Assembly: GCA_963815535.1 (NCBI GenBank)
Contig: CAWFGS010000003.1
Coordinates: 450,111 to 514,110 of the forward strand
DNA length: 64,000 nucleotides
Direction: 5' to 3'
DNA from: CAWFGS01 sp963815535
GTDB lineage: Bacteria > Pseudomonadota > Alphaproteobacteria > Sphingomonadales > Sphingomonadaceae
In this document: one piece after another, positions 17,073 through 26,366 of the stretch
Position numbering within the stretch: position 1 is the first letter of the stretch
Layout: every line of letters begins with the position of its first letter
Notes under the pieces: model-generated
What the model was told of the DNA's origin: nothing
Databases searched by the model: none
The model's input: the letters and a program-made list of their open reading frames with translations, nothing else
Made by a program: the position numbers and the translations under genes

Positions 17073-17869
17073 GCCCGCATCCTGGCATAATGACGAAACG
17101 CGAATTTCTGTGCGGTTACGAACTGGCAGGTCGCCGCCATTCGCGCACGGGCAATTCGGCCCGGCGTGTCCGCGTGTTTACGGGCGAGGGCGCAATATTC
17201 GTCATATGTCGTGCCCAGCAACCGCCAGGTCATATTGTCGCTGGAATAACGGTTGGCGATCAGCGGTCGGTCGATGTGATACGCGTCGCCAGCTTGCGCC
17301 AATGACCAGGACAGGTCGATATCCATCGCATATAGAAACCCGTCGCCGTAGCGCAGGTCGCCCAATGCACGGCGTCTGATGGCGAGCGGAATGCCGAACA
17401 TGTTGCGGCCGGTCGCCAACGATTGACGCCCCGTTGCATCGGGATCGAACCGGCCCGATCGGCCGAACCGGCGTTGCGCCAGTTGTCGCCTGTTTTCATC
17501 GACATACATCAGATCGCAATAGACGGCGGCACAATCGGGATTGTCGCGCAGGGCTGCCCGTGCCAGCTTTATCGCGTCGGGATCGGCCAGATAATCGTCA
17601 TGGCACAGCAGCATGTACGCCGCGCTATCGATGGTATCGAGCAGGGCGTTGAAATGATCGCGCATCGGCATGGTCTGCACTTTGCGGACGACACGCAGCG
17701 GCAGCCGATCGCGCCATTCGTCCAATATGCGCTGGGTTCCGTCGTTCGATGCGTTGTCGCTGACCAGCACTTCCACGCCGTCCAGATCTTGCACCGCGAT
17801 CGACCGCAGAGCTTCGGCCAGGAAGCGCTCGCCATTGTAGACGGGTATGGCAATCGTGAAATCGGCCAT
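17060..17869 (-). CDS. Family 2 glycosyltransferase
   Basis: A 269-residue soluble GT-A enzyme: TIAIPVYNGERFLAEALRSI at the N-terminus, VLVSDNASNDGTQ, and a DXD-like CHDDYLADP near residue 92 for the metal and nucleotide sugar. The acceptor-side Trp/Asp motif appears as AMDIDLSWSLAQAGD. It probably adds one sugar to a lipid-linked or LPS core acceptor; donor and acceptor cannot be read from sequence. It sits between the CmcI-like gene and the GtrA fusion in the same operon. Confidence 0.88.
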   Translation of the reverse strand: MADFTIAIPVYNGERFLAEALRSIAVQDLDGVEVLVSDNASNDGTQRILDEWRDRLPLRVVRKVQTMPMRDHFNALLDTIDSAAYMLLCHDDYLADPDAIKLARAALRDNPDCAAVYCDLMYVDENRRQLAQRRFGRSGRFDPDATGRQSLATGRNMFGIPLAIRRRALGDLRYGDGFLYAMDIDLSWSLAQAGDAYHIDRPLIANRYSSDNMTWRLLGTTYDEYCALARKHADTPGRIARARMAATCQFVTAQKFAFRHYARMRAWLG

Positions 17870-17878
17870 GCCGCGCGC

Positions 17879-18638
17879 TTATCGGGTGCGCCGCAGATAT
17901 CCCTCGCGGGCGACCGAAATCTGCAGCCGATCGTCGATTCCGGTGTCGGTTTCGAAGCTGTCGGTTTCCTGAAGGTAAGCCTGCACGGCGGTCAGCGGAT
18001 TGTTGCCGCGACCCCACGGCCTGTCGCCAATGGCCGCATCGGGCAGATGTTCGACCAGCGTGTCGAACACCACGCAATAGCTGCCGGGAGACGTCATCGG
18101 CGCATAGGCGCGCAATTCGTCCAGCACATGATCGTGGGTGTGGTTGCTGTCGAGGCAGACGAGAACGCGTTTCGCCGCGTCGTTTTCGGGTGCGACCTTC
18201 GCTGCGACCTGCCCGACGATGGCCGGGTCGACACTGGACCCCTGGATCAGATCGATACGATGCGACAGCGGATGCGCCTCGATCGCGTCGCGATTGGGTT
18301 GGCGAATGTCGATATCGATACCGATGACACGCCCGCCTTTTGCGCCAGTGCAGGTTTCCAGCAATTCCAGCATCGAAGCATAGAAAATCAGCGACCCGCC
18401 GCGCGCGACACCGGTTTCCACCACCACATCGGGGCGCACGCGCCACATGATTTCCTGCATGGCGACGATGTCCTGCGGATACTGAATGATCGGCAGACCC
18501 AGCCAGTCGAAATTGTAGGAATAGCCGAGCTCCTGCGCTTTGCCCAACCAGCGGTTGGAGAGGTCCGCCATATCGCCATTCGTGCCCAGTTCGCGGACGA
18601 GTTCGGTGCGCTGCTGCGCGAAATTCGGTATCGGTCAT
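17879..18638 (-). pseudogene. CmcI/cephalosporin-hydroxylase family methyltransferase-like protein, 5' frameshift
   Basis: The body is a Rossmann-fold protein of the CmcI/RmbI family (SAM- and metal-dependent) with PDVVVETGVARGGSLIFYASM, GIDIDIR and CLDSNHTHDHVLDEL. Such proteins in LPS loci usually modify a sugar or are of unknown role. An ATG at 18638 with AGGACG seven bases upstream starts MTDTEF, then the frame breaks. The rest of a family-like N-terminus (AQQRTELVRELGTNGD) continues in the next frame. Removing one A from AAA at 18621-18623 joins them into a 252-residue chain, and the length is 3n+1 as expected. An internal ATG at 18571 with no Shine-Dalgarno could give a 230-residue protein. 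Confidence 0.75.
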
Positions 18639-18672
18639 GAAAACGTCCTGCTCGCGATAGATGAAATTATGG

Positions 18673-19566
18673 TTAATTCTTCGCTAATCGGTCGTGCCGC
18701 CAATAATCCATCGCATCCGCCAACCCCCGATCCAGCGCGATACGCGGCGTAAAGCCCAGCTCGCGCGTTTGACGCGTCAGATCGGGCACGAGCAAACGCG
18801 GTTCCCCTTCGCGATCGGGCAACGCGCCGAGCCGGATCAAGTCCGGCCGACCGGCAATGCTGCCCAACCTCGCAGCGATATGCCCAATACTGGCAGGCCG
18901 ACCGTGCCCGATGTTGATAACGCCTTCGACGTCGGACGATGCGAGACGCGCGATCGCCGCGCCCAGATCGCGCACATCGCAAAAATCGCGAACTTGCACG
19001 CCGGACGAACAGCGCGCCAGTTCACCTGCAATGACGGCACGCGCCACGCTCGGCACCAAACGTCGTCGATCCTCGCCTTCGCCATAGGCCAGGAAGATGC
19101 GCGGCCAGGCATAGCTGACGCCCAGATCGCGCAGGTGTTCGAGCAAGGCGAACTTCGCGCGGGCGTAGGGGAAGGCGATGCGCGCGGGATCGATCGCTTC
19201 GTCCTCGCGGCGCGGTACGTCGCTGTCGCCGGCATATTCGGCGCAGGTGCCGCAGGCCACGATCCGGCTGCCGCCATGCCGTACGAAGGCATCGAACAAC
19301 GCCTTGCCCGCCGCCAGCCACAGGCTGTTTTCGGGATCGTGCCAGAATGTGCCATGCGCGGTGGTCCAGGCACAATGGATCAGAATGTCGGGTTTCGTCC
19401 GCGCGATCAGGGCGACGCAGGCGTCCGCATCGCGCAAGTCCACGCCATCCGCAGTGCGGCTCGTGCAGTGAATATCGGCGTCGCCGGGCAAGTATCGCAA
19501 CACGGCGCGCCCGACGAAACCCGTCGACCCAGTCAATAATATGCGAAGGGGTTGCGCGCTATCCAA
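18673..19566 (-). CDS. NAD-dependent epimerase/dehydratase-type nucleotide-sugar reductase
   Basis: A 297-residue extended SDR: ILLTGSTGFVGRAVL at the N-terminus, then VDLRDADACVALI. The catalytic Tyr/Lys is visible as FPYARAKFALLEHL (about residue 137), with WPRIFLAYGEG after it. In this operon it is well placed to be the 4-ketoreductase that finishes the CDP-deoxysugar after dehydration, epimerisation and C-methylation. It overlaps the upstream epimerase gene by 8 bp. The exact stereochemistry is not predictable. Confidence 0.87.
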   Translation of the reverse strand: MDSAQPLRILLTGSTGFVGRAVLRYLPGDADIHCTSRTADGVDLRDADACVALIARTKPDILIHCAWTTAHGTFWHDPENSLWLAAGKALFDAFVRHGGSRIVACGTCAEYAGDSDVPRREDEAIDPARIAFPYARAKFALLEHLRDLGVSYAWPRIFLAYGEGEDRRRLVPSVARAVIAGELARCSSGVQVRDFCDVRDLGAAIARLASSDVEGVINIGHGRPASIGHIAARLGSIAGRPDLIRLGALPDREGEPRLLVPDLTRQTRELGFTPRIALDRGLADAMDYWRHDRLAKN

Positions 19567-20101
19567 GGGCGAGATCCCGCAGGAACGGCAATGCTCTGTC
19601 GCGGTTCGACATGATTGTGGGTTCTTCGGGCCAGCCTATCGCCAGATCGGGATCGTCCCAACGCACGCCCAATTCCATACCGGGGCGGTGGGCACGACTG
19701 AACTGATAGAGGATATCGCTGGCGTCCTGCAGCGTGACGAAACCGTGCGCCACGCCGCGCGGCAGATAGAGCGCATTGCCGCGTTCGGCGTCGAGAGTGG
19801 CGGTGACGTGATGTCGGTAGGTCGGCGAGGCGGGCCGCAGATCGACGGCGACGTCGTGGATACGCCCGGCAATACACCGCACCAGTTTGGCTTCGCCATC
19901 GGCTTCCGGAATAAAATGCAGCCCGCGCAGGGTTCCCTTCGCTACATTGCGCGAAATCGCGCTTTGCGCTTCCACCGGTTCCAACCCTTCGGCCGCGAAA
20001 TCCTTCGCGCAATAGGACCGTTGAAAACTGCCGCGCATGTCCGCGTGTAATTCGCTGGCAACGGTGAAAACGCCAGCGATCGCGGTTGCCGTAAACTGCA
20101 T
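19559..20101 (-). CDS. RfbC-like 4-keto-6-deoxyhexose 3,5- (or 3-)epimerase
   Basis: A 180-residue cupin of the RmlC family. AISRNVAKGTLRGLHFI holds the catalytic His of the motif RGLHxQ. KLVRCIAGRIHDVAVDLR and LPRGVAHGFVTL are the conserved barrel strands, and DPDLAIGWP closes the fold. Length matches the family (about 180). I chose the ATG at the TGATG junction with the methyltransferase gene; it overlaps the upstream stop by one base and the downstream gene by 8 bp. In this cluster the substrate is probably a CDP-linked ketosugar rather than dTDP, because the partner genes are RfbF and RfbG type. Confidence 0.88.
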   Translation of the reverse strand: MQFTATAIAGVFTVASELHADMRGSFQRSYCAKDFAAEGLEPVEAQSAISRNVAKGTLRGLHFIPEADGEAKLVRCIAGRIHDVAVDLRPASPTYRHHVTATLDAERGNALYLPRGVAHGFVTLQDASDILYQFSRAHRPGMELGVRWDDPDLAIGWPEEPTIMSNRDRALPFLRDLALG

Positions 20102-21342
20102 CAGAATATATCGATTTCGGGGATCGCGGTAACGAACCGTGCGCCCCATTCGCGCGCTTCGACCAACTGCCCGGCAATCTCTTCCCGCAGGTTCCACGGC
20201 AGGATCAAGATGTAGTCCGGCCTTGCCGCCATCAGATGTTCGACCGGTAGGATGGGAATGTTAATACCTGGCAGAAAATGGCCCTGTTTGTGGGGGCTGC
20301 GATCGACTGTGAAGGGAAGCAGTTCGGGACCGACGCCGCAATAGTTCAGCATTGTGCTCCCCTTGGCAGGCGCGCCGTAGCCGGCAACGGTCTTGCCGTC
20401 CCGCTTCGCGGCGATCAGGAATGCGAGCAGATCGATCTTGCGTTGCGCCACTTCACCGGCGAACCCGCGATAGGTGGCGGCGTGGTCCAGCCGTGCTTCC
20501 GCTTCCGCATGGCGCACCCGATCCCGGCCTGTGGCCAACGCAGCATTCGCAACGCCCGCACCGGCATGGCCGGCATGAACTCGCAGGGAACCGCCGTGAG
20601 TGGCCAGTTCCTCCACACCGTAAACCTCCATGCCGACGGAATGCAGCATCCGTTCGACGGTCAGCAACGACAGATAGGAAAAATGTTCGTGATAGATCGT
20701 GTCGAACTGGCAGCTTTCCAGCATTCGCAGCAAATGCGGAAATTCGATCGTGAACGTGCCGCCGGGCTTCAGAATGGCGGGCACGCCGCCCAGGAAATCC
20801 TTCAGATCCGGGACATGCGCCAGCACGTTGTTGGCCGCGATCAGATCGGCAGCGACGCCGTCGCCACGCAATTTCTCGCCCAGCGCAGTGCCGAAAAAAT
20901 CGACGACGGTGTCGATGTCATGCTTGTCCTTCGCCTGTTGCGCGGTGTTGGCGGTGGGATCGATGCCGAGCACGCCGATGCCCGCCTGTTTGAAATATTG
21001 CAGCAGATAGCCGTCATTGCTGGCCAGTTCGACCACCAGGGACCGATCGTTCAAATCATGGGCGGCAATCATCGTTTCGGCATAGTCGCGCGCATGGCGC
21101 AGCCAGCTTTCCGAGAAGGACGAGAAATAGACGTAATCCTGCGTGAAATGTTCGGGCGTATCCACGCGGGTCAGTTGAACCAGCCAGCAATGCTCGCACA
21201 CCATGGCCACCAGGGGATAGAACGTTTGTCCGTGGCCGCGCGCGCCCCCTATGTCGCGCAAGGCGTTCGACACCGGCATCAGCCCTAAATCGGCAACGGT
21301 GGTCGTCAGTTCGGCAGAGCAAAAGCGGCAGGTTTCGGTCAT
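20101..21342 (-). CDS. Nucleotide-sugar C-methyltransferase (TylC3-like)
   Basis: A 413-residue three-domain SAM enzyme. The N-terminal zinc-binding domain has the cysteines of CRFC and CEHC. The central methyltransferase has VVELASNDGYLLQYF and IDPTANTAQQA, and FDTIYHEHFSYLSL carries the catalytic-region His pair. The C-terminal domain contains YGAPAKGSTMLNY. This is the layout of sugar 3-C-methyltransferases that act on 4-keto-6-deoxyhexoses. The ATG followed by TETCRFC was chosen because it starts directly at the zinc domain and overlaps the rfbG stop by four bases. It supplies the C-methyl branch in the predicted CDP-sugar pathway. Confidence 0.88.
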   Translation of the reverse strand: MTETCRFCSAELTTTVADLGLMPVSNALRDIGGARGHGQTFYPLVAMVCEHCWLVQLTRVDTPEHFTQDYVYFSSFSESWLRHARDYAETMIAAHDLNDRSLVVELASNDGYLLQYFKQAGIGVLGIDPTANTAQQAKDKHDIDTVVDFFGTALGEKLRGDGVAADLIAANNVLAHVPDLKDFLGGVPAILKPGGTFTIEFPHLLRMLESCQFDTIYHEHFSYLSLLTVERMLHSVGMEVYGVEELATHGGSLRVHAGHAGAGVANAALATGRDRVRHAEAEARLDHAATYRGFAGEVAQRKIDLLAFLIAAKRDGKTVAGYGAPAKGSTMLNYCGVGPELLPFTVDRSPHKQGHFLPGINIPILPVEHLMAARPDYILILPWNLREEIAGQLVEAREWGARFVTAIPEIDIF

Positions 21343-22406
21343 GCGGCGGCGTCCATTCGTTCCATTGCGTCGATCTGGTCGATGGTCGTTTGCCACATAT
21401 CGGCGCCTGCATCATGCGCCCGGTACCATTCCACAGCCTTCGCAACTCCGGTTTCCAGGGGCCATTGCGGAACCCAGCCCAACCGTTCAGCGGCTTTCGT
21501 GGAATCGAGCGCGAGCAGCCGTTCTTCGAAAACGCCGTCGCCCGGTTCCATTACAATGCGTGCATTATTCCCCCAGATGCGTGCCAGTAAATGCGCTAGA
21601 TCGGCAACCGGGCGGCAATCGTCCATAGCGGGACCGAAGTTCCATTTTCCCGAATAGCTTTCCGCTCCCCCGATCAGCTTTTCCGCCAGTGCGAGATAGC
21701 CGCGCAACGGATCGAGCACATGCTGCCATGGCCGGGTGGAGGCCGGGTTGCGGAGGATCAACGGTTCGCCGGCAGAGAACGTGCGGATGGCATCGGGGAC
21801 CAGCCGATCGGCCGCCCAGTCGCCGCCGCCGAAGATGTTACCCGCGCGGATCGTGGCAACGCCCAACCCACGCGCCTGCAAATAGGAATGATGCCAGGCA
21901 TCGACCAGAAATTCGCTTGCAACCTTGCTGGCGCTGTAAAGTTCGCGCCCGCCCAATTCGTCATCCTCGGCATAGGGTTCGTCGCGTTCGCAATTGCGAT
22001 ACACCTTGTCGGTGGTGACGATCGCGACCGCTTTCACATCGTCGTTGCGGCGCACCGCTTCCAGTAAGTTCGCCGTGCCCATCACATTGGATGCGACGGT
22101 TTCGATGGGGTTCGCATGGGCATACCGAACCAGCGGCTGCGCGGCCAGATGGAAGACCACCGATGGCGCGGCGCGATCTATGGCTGCGGCCAACCCTTCC
22201 AAGTCGCCGATGTCGGCTATCGTTGAGGATGCCAGCCGGTCCGACAGGTCGGCCACGTCGAACAGGGCTGGCTGCGTGTTGGGCGCGCGGGCATAGCCAT
22301 GCACATGCGCCCCGCGGTGCGTGAGATAGGCGGCGAGCCACCCACCCATGAAGCCGGTATGCCCGGTCACGAACACGGACCGCCCGACCCAGAACTGATC
22401 GGTCAT
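21339..22406 (-). CDS. rfbG: CDP-glucose 4,6-dehydratase
   Basis: A 355-residue extended SDR. VFVTGHTGFMGGWLAAYL is the NAD site and is characteristic of RfbG (GHTGFxGxW). VFHLAAQPLVRYAH, the catalytic Thr in VTTDKVYRN and YSASKVASEFLV for Tyr/Lys follow. It converts CDP-glucose to CDP-4-keto-6-deoxyglucose. It overlaps rfbF by four bases upstream and the methyltransferase gene by four bases downstream, so it sits in one translationally coupled operon. Confidence 0.94.
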   Translation of the reverse strand: MTDQFWVGRSVFVTGHTGFMGGWLAAYLTHRGAHVHGYARAPNTQPALFDVADLSDRLASSTIADIGDLEGLAAAIDRAAPSVVFHLAAQPLVRYAHANPIETVASNVMGTANLLEAVRRNDDVKAVAIVTTDKVYRNCERDEPYAEDDELGGRELYSASKVASEFLVDAWHHSYLQARGLGVATIRAGNIFGGGDWAADRLVPDAIRTFSAGEPLILRNPASTRPWQHVLDPLRGYLALAEKLIGGAESYSGKWNFGPAMDDCRPVADLAHLLARIWGNNARIVMEPGDGVFEERLLALDSTKAAERLGWVPQWPLETGVAKAVEWYRAHDAGADMWQTTIDQIDAMERMDAAA

Positions 22407-23183
22407 GCCCAGATCTTCCACGGCGCGCGGCCATCCTGCCAGTAATTTTCCAGCAGCTGTTTTTCACGTTGAGTGTCCATGCACTGCCAGAACCCGTCAT
22501 GGCGATAGACCGACAGCTGCCCTTCGCGCGCAAGAGGTTGCAGCACCCCCGCCTCCAGCGTGATGGTGGGGTCGTCGGTCAGGCGTTCGAAGATGGAACG
22601 ATGGAACACGAAAAAACCGCCATTGATCCAGCCTTTGCCGGTTTGCGGTTTTTCTTCGAAAGATGTCACGGAATTGCCATCGAGGCCAAGCTCACCGAAC
22701 CGCGAGGATGGACGCACCGCGGTAACCGTCGCGAGTTTGCCCGAAGCCTGATGATGGGCGAACAAACGGTCGCAATCGACATCGCACAGCCCATCGCCAT
22801 ACGTGGCCATGAAGATATCGCCATCGATATGGCGCAGCGCGCGTTTCAAGCCGCGCGCCCGTTTGCGTCGTTTCACCGGTGTCCTGAATGATGACCTGCC
22901 AGTCGATCCGGTCCTGCGCCCCGCCCAGCAGCGACACTTGCGAACGGGCGAAATCGACCATCAAATCGTTGGAATGATTATCGTAATCGAGGAAGAAATC
23001 CTTGATGACTTCCTGCTTATATCCTGCACACAGCACGAACCGGTCATGTCCGAACTGCCGATAGAACCGCATGATATGCCACAATATGGGCTTGCCGCCG
23101 ATTTCCACCATCGGCTTGGGACGGCTGACCGTTTCTTCGCCGAGCCGCGTGCCCAACCCCCCGCATAGCAACGCAATTTGCAT
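22403..23183 (-). pseudogene. rfbF: Glucose-1-phosphate cytidylyltransferase, frameshifted
   Basis: The first half is a canonical nucleotidyltransferase (LLCGGLGTRLGEETVSRPKP, EIGGKPILWHIM, AGYKQEVIKDFF). It goes out of frame just after DTGETTQTGARL. The rest (KRALRHIDGDIFMATYGDG, GGFFVFHRSIF, FWQCMDTQREKQLLE) continues in the next frame. One extra A at 22848-22849 explains it: CTTG where CTG AAA is expected. The length is 3n+1, and the repaired enzyme has 259 residues, the normal size. It makes CDP-glucose for RfbG, so a true frameshift would switch off the whole CDP-sugar branch. First gene of the operon. Confidence 0.85.
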
Positions 23184-23430
23184 GTGTTCACCCAATTTGA
23201 ATTCGCCCCGCAACCGTGATCACGCCGGTGATACTATCACCGCTAATATCAGCTAAATCGATATGGTTAACAAAGTGCTTGCTCGTACGTTCTTGAGGCA
23301 AATCGCGAATGGCAATGTCGCTGCGAATACACGTTACGGCGCTGCGCTCCGCCTCCCCCGGCGACCCGATTGAAGGTCGGCAACGGCATCGACGTGGAAC
23401 CGTAGTGCCCCCGACCGACGAAACTGTGCA

Positions 23431-23459
23431 TTGTCATCGAACTGTCGCGGTTGAGTCAT
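23431..23459 (+). promoter_or_regulatory. Pho-box-like repeats upstream of the TonB receptor/phytase operon
   Basis: TTGTCATCGAACTGTCGC matches the PhoB consensus (two 7-bp CTGTCAT-like repeats, 4-bp spacer) at most positions. A third, weaker element (GAGTCAT) follows in the same 11-bp phase. It ends 51 bp before the receptor start codon, a usual place for a PhoB-activated promoter, and the downstream phytase releases phosphate. No clear -10 element was identified. Confidence 0.55.
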
Positions 23460-23510
23460 TCGCGCGTCGCAAACGAAACCTAGTGGCCTGCGTGTCCACC
23501 GGAGGTTTCC

Positions 23511-26366
23511 ATGCATTTCAAATCACGTTTCGCGCTTGCCACCTGTTCCGCCGCGATAGCGGTCGGCCTGTCCGGCGCAGCGCATGCAGGCGACATCGCC
23601 GGCAGTGTGGTCGATTCGTCCGGCACGGCCGCATTGCAAGCGGCGGAAATCACGATCGAGGAATTGAATCGCAGCGCCATATCCGAACGCGACGGCAGCT
23701 TCACTTTCTTCGAATTGCCCGCTGGAACATACACGCTGGTCACGCGGTATGTCGGCGCCGAAGCGGTGCGGACCACTGTGACCGTGCCGGCCACCGGCAC
23801 CGTGCCGGTCGAAATCGTGCTGGGCGGGGACGATGCGGGAACGATCCTGGTTATCGGACAGTCGGCGAACCAGGCGAGCGCCCTGTCGCGCAAGCGCGCG
23901 TCCGACACGGTCAGCGATGTGTTGACCCGCGATGCCATCGGCCAGTTCCCGGATCAGAACGTGGCCGAATCGCTGCGCCGCTTGCCGGGCATCAATGTGT
24001 TGAACGATCAGGGCGAGGGGCGGTTCGTATCGGTCCGTGGCCTCGATCCCGATTTGAACTCCACCTCGCTCAACGGGGTGCGGCTGCCTTCACCCGAAGG
24101 CGACGTCCGTTCCGTCGCGCTGGATGTGGTGTCCAGCGATATCATCGAATCCATCGAAGTGAAAAAATCGCTGACGCCCGATATGGATGGCGACACCATC
24201 GGCGCGTCGATCGAGATCGAAACCACCAGCGCGTTCGACCGAAAAAAAGATCTCTACACCGCCAAGCTGGAAGGCAGCTACAACGAGTTTTCCGACACGT
24301 TGACGCCCAAGGGCAGCTTCGATTTCGCGGCTCGGCTGACCGACAGTTTCGGCGTATCGGGCGGCGTATCCTATTACCGGCGCGAGTTCGAAACCGACAA
24401 TATCGAAGCGGATGATTACGAAACCGACGCCAACGGCCCCTTCGCCACCGAAACGCAGTTTCGCGATTACGATGTGGAACGCGAACGGATCAGCGCGACT
24501 TTGGGCTTCGATGCCAAGCTGGGCAATTTTACCGAACTGTATCTGAAAGGCGTCTTCAGCCAATTCGACGATCAGGAATTCCGCCGTCGGCTGACCTTCG
24601 ATCTCAGCCGGTTCGATGAATCCGGCCCCACGGCGCGCGCTGGATCGGTTGCGACCTATTCCGATGCGGCCAATCGCATCAGCGTGGAACGCGATGTGAA
24701 GGACCGGTTCGAACGCCAACGTATCGCATCGCTCGTATTCGGCGGCGAAAGCGATTGGGACAATTGGTTCGCGGAATATTCGCTTGCCTATTCTAAGGCC
24801 AGCGAGCGGGAGGACGGATCGCTCGACCCGACGCAGTTTCGCCAGCGTTTCACCGACACCGGCCTCAACGTCGCGATCGACACCACCGATCCAAAAATCC
24901 CGGCCTACGCCGTGTCGGGGCAGACCGCGGATTTCTTCGATCCATCGCGTTACGAATTGAACGACGTCGAATTGACCGCCCTGTCCGACGCGGAAGATCG
25001 TGAATGGGCGGGCAAGGTCGATGTCGGCCGCCGGTTCTATTCCGACAACGGCACGTTCACAGTGCAGGCGGGTTACAAGGGCCGCTGGCGCGACAAGAGC
25101 TTCGACAAGAATGTCGAATTTTACGAGGCGGACGATTACACTTTGGCCGATGTTCTGGGTGAGCAGACCTATCGGTTGGGCGATATCAGTCCCGTTCCCG
25201 ATGGGCGATTGCCCACCCTGTTTTTCAACGCCAATCGCGACCTGTTCGAACTTCAGGAACTGGACAGTCAATTCGACAGCGGCGTGGAAGATTTTTCGGT
25301 CGAGGAAAACATCAACGCCGCCTATCTGCTTGGCCGATGGGACACCTCCACATTGCGGGTGATTGCGGGGGTTCGATACGAACACACGTCCAACGACGTA
25401 TTGGGCAACACCGTGACGCTGGCAGAGGAAGGCGCAACTTTGCCGGACGGCACGATTGCCGCCGACGATACCGTGGTCATTGACCCGGTCCGGTTCACGC
25501 GCGATTACGACGATTTTCTGCCCAGCATCAATGTCCGCTACGAAGCCGCGCCGGATCTGATCCTGCGGCTGGCCGGGTATCGCAGTCTGGTGCGGCCGAA
25601 ACTGTCCAAGTTGGCCCCGCGTTTCGCCATCGAACAGAACGACGACGACGATCGGGAAGGTGAATTCGGCAACCCGGACCTGGTTCCCTACAAGGCATGG
25701 AACTTCGATGCTTCGGCCGAATTCTACATGTCGTCCAACGGCGCGCTGACGGCGGCGGTGTTCTACAAGGACGTTGAAAACTTCATCGTGGATGTGAACG
25801 TCGATGAACCCGGCGTATTTTCAGGGTTGGCATTCGACGAAGCGACCATTCCCATCAACGGACCGAGCGGCCAGATCTTCGGTATCGAACTGGGCGCATC
25901 GCAAAGCCTGAACTTCCTGCCCGGATTGCTCGGCGGTTTTCTGGTGTCCGCCAATTATACCTTCACCGATGCGGATGGCAGCGTACCGGTGGGCGATTTC
26001 ACCGATCTGACGAATGTGGACACCTTCCGCGATATTCAGTTGCCCGCCGCATCGCGCCATACGTTCAACGCGGCGCTTGGGTATGAGCGGGGGCCGGTCA
26101 GCCTGCGCCTCGCAGGTACCTATCGCAGCCGCTATCTGGACGAGATCAACAGCGATGCCGATCTCGACCGTTATGTGGACGATCATTTTCAGCTCGATCT
26201 GACCGCCAAATACAAGATCAACGACCGGCTCAAACTATTCTACGAATGGGTCAACATCAACAATGCCGATTTCTACGCCTACAACGAATTGGGTGGGCAG
26301 CGTAATCTGTATCAGTTCGAAGAATACGGCTACACCATGAAATTCGGCGCGCGGGTGACGTTCTGA
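23511..26366 (+). CDS. TonB-dependent outer-membrane receptor coupled to phytase
   Basis: A 951-residue outer-membrane transporter. Signal peptide (about 26 residues, ending AAHA), then a carboxypeptidase-like regulatory fold (DIAGSVVDSSGTAALQAAEI to about 105), then a plug domain (DTVSDVLTRDAIGQFPDQNVAESLRRLPG, RFVSVRGLDPD), and a long 22-strand-type barrel ending in an aromatic residue (KFGARVTF). This resembles the large Caulobacter/sphingomonad receptor family. The stop overlaps the phytase start as TGATG, so the ligand is plausibly phytate or its lower inositol phosphates (inference from context). GGAGG lies upstream of the ATG. Confidence 0.93.
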   Translation: MHFKSRFALATCSAAIAVGLSGAAHAGDIAGSVVDSSGTAALQAAEITIEELNRSAISERDGSFTFFELPAGTYTLVTRYVGAEAVRTTVTVPATGTVPVEIVLGGDDAGTILVIGQSANQASALSRKRASDTVSDVLTRDAIGQFPDQNVAESLRRLPGINVLNDQGEGRFVSVRGLDPDLNSTSLNGVRLPSPEGDVRSVALDVVSSDIIESIEVKKSLTPDMDGDTIGASIEIETTSAFDRKKDLYTAKLEGSYNEFSDTLTPKGSFDFAARLTDSFGVSGGVSYYRREFETDNIEADDYETDANGPFATETQFRDYDVERERISATLGFDAKLGNFTELYLKGVFSQFDDQEFRRRLTFDLSRFDESGPTARAGSVATYSDAANRISVERDVKDRFERQRIASLVFGGESDWDNWFAEYSLAYSKASEREDGSLDPTQFRQRFTDTGLNVAIDTTDPKIPAYAVSGQTADFFDPSRYELNDVELTALSDAEDREWAGKVDVGRRFYSDNGTFTVQAGYKGRWRDKSFDKNVEFYEADDYTLADVLGEQTYRLGDISPVPDGRLPTLFFNANRDLFELQELDSQFDSGVEDFSVEENINAAYLLGRWDTSTLRVIAGVRYEHTSNDVLGNTVTLAEEGATLPDGTIAADDTVVIDPVRFTRDYDDFLPSINVRYEAAPDLILRLAGYRSLVRPKLSKLAPRFAIEQNDDDDREGEFGNPDLVPYKAWNFDASAEFYMSSNGALTAAVFYKDVENFIVDVNVDEPGVFSGLAFDEATIPINGPSGQIFGIELGASQSLNFLPGLLGGFLVSANYTFTDADGSVPVGDFTDLTNVDTFRDIQLPAASRHTFNAALGYERGPVSLRLAGTYRSRYLDEINSDADLDRYVDDHFQLDLTAKYKINDRLKLFYEWVNINNADFYAYNELGGQRNLYQFEEYGYTMKFGARVTF

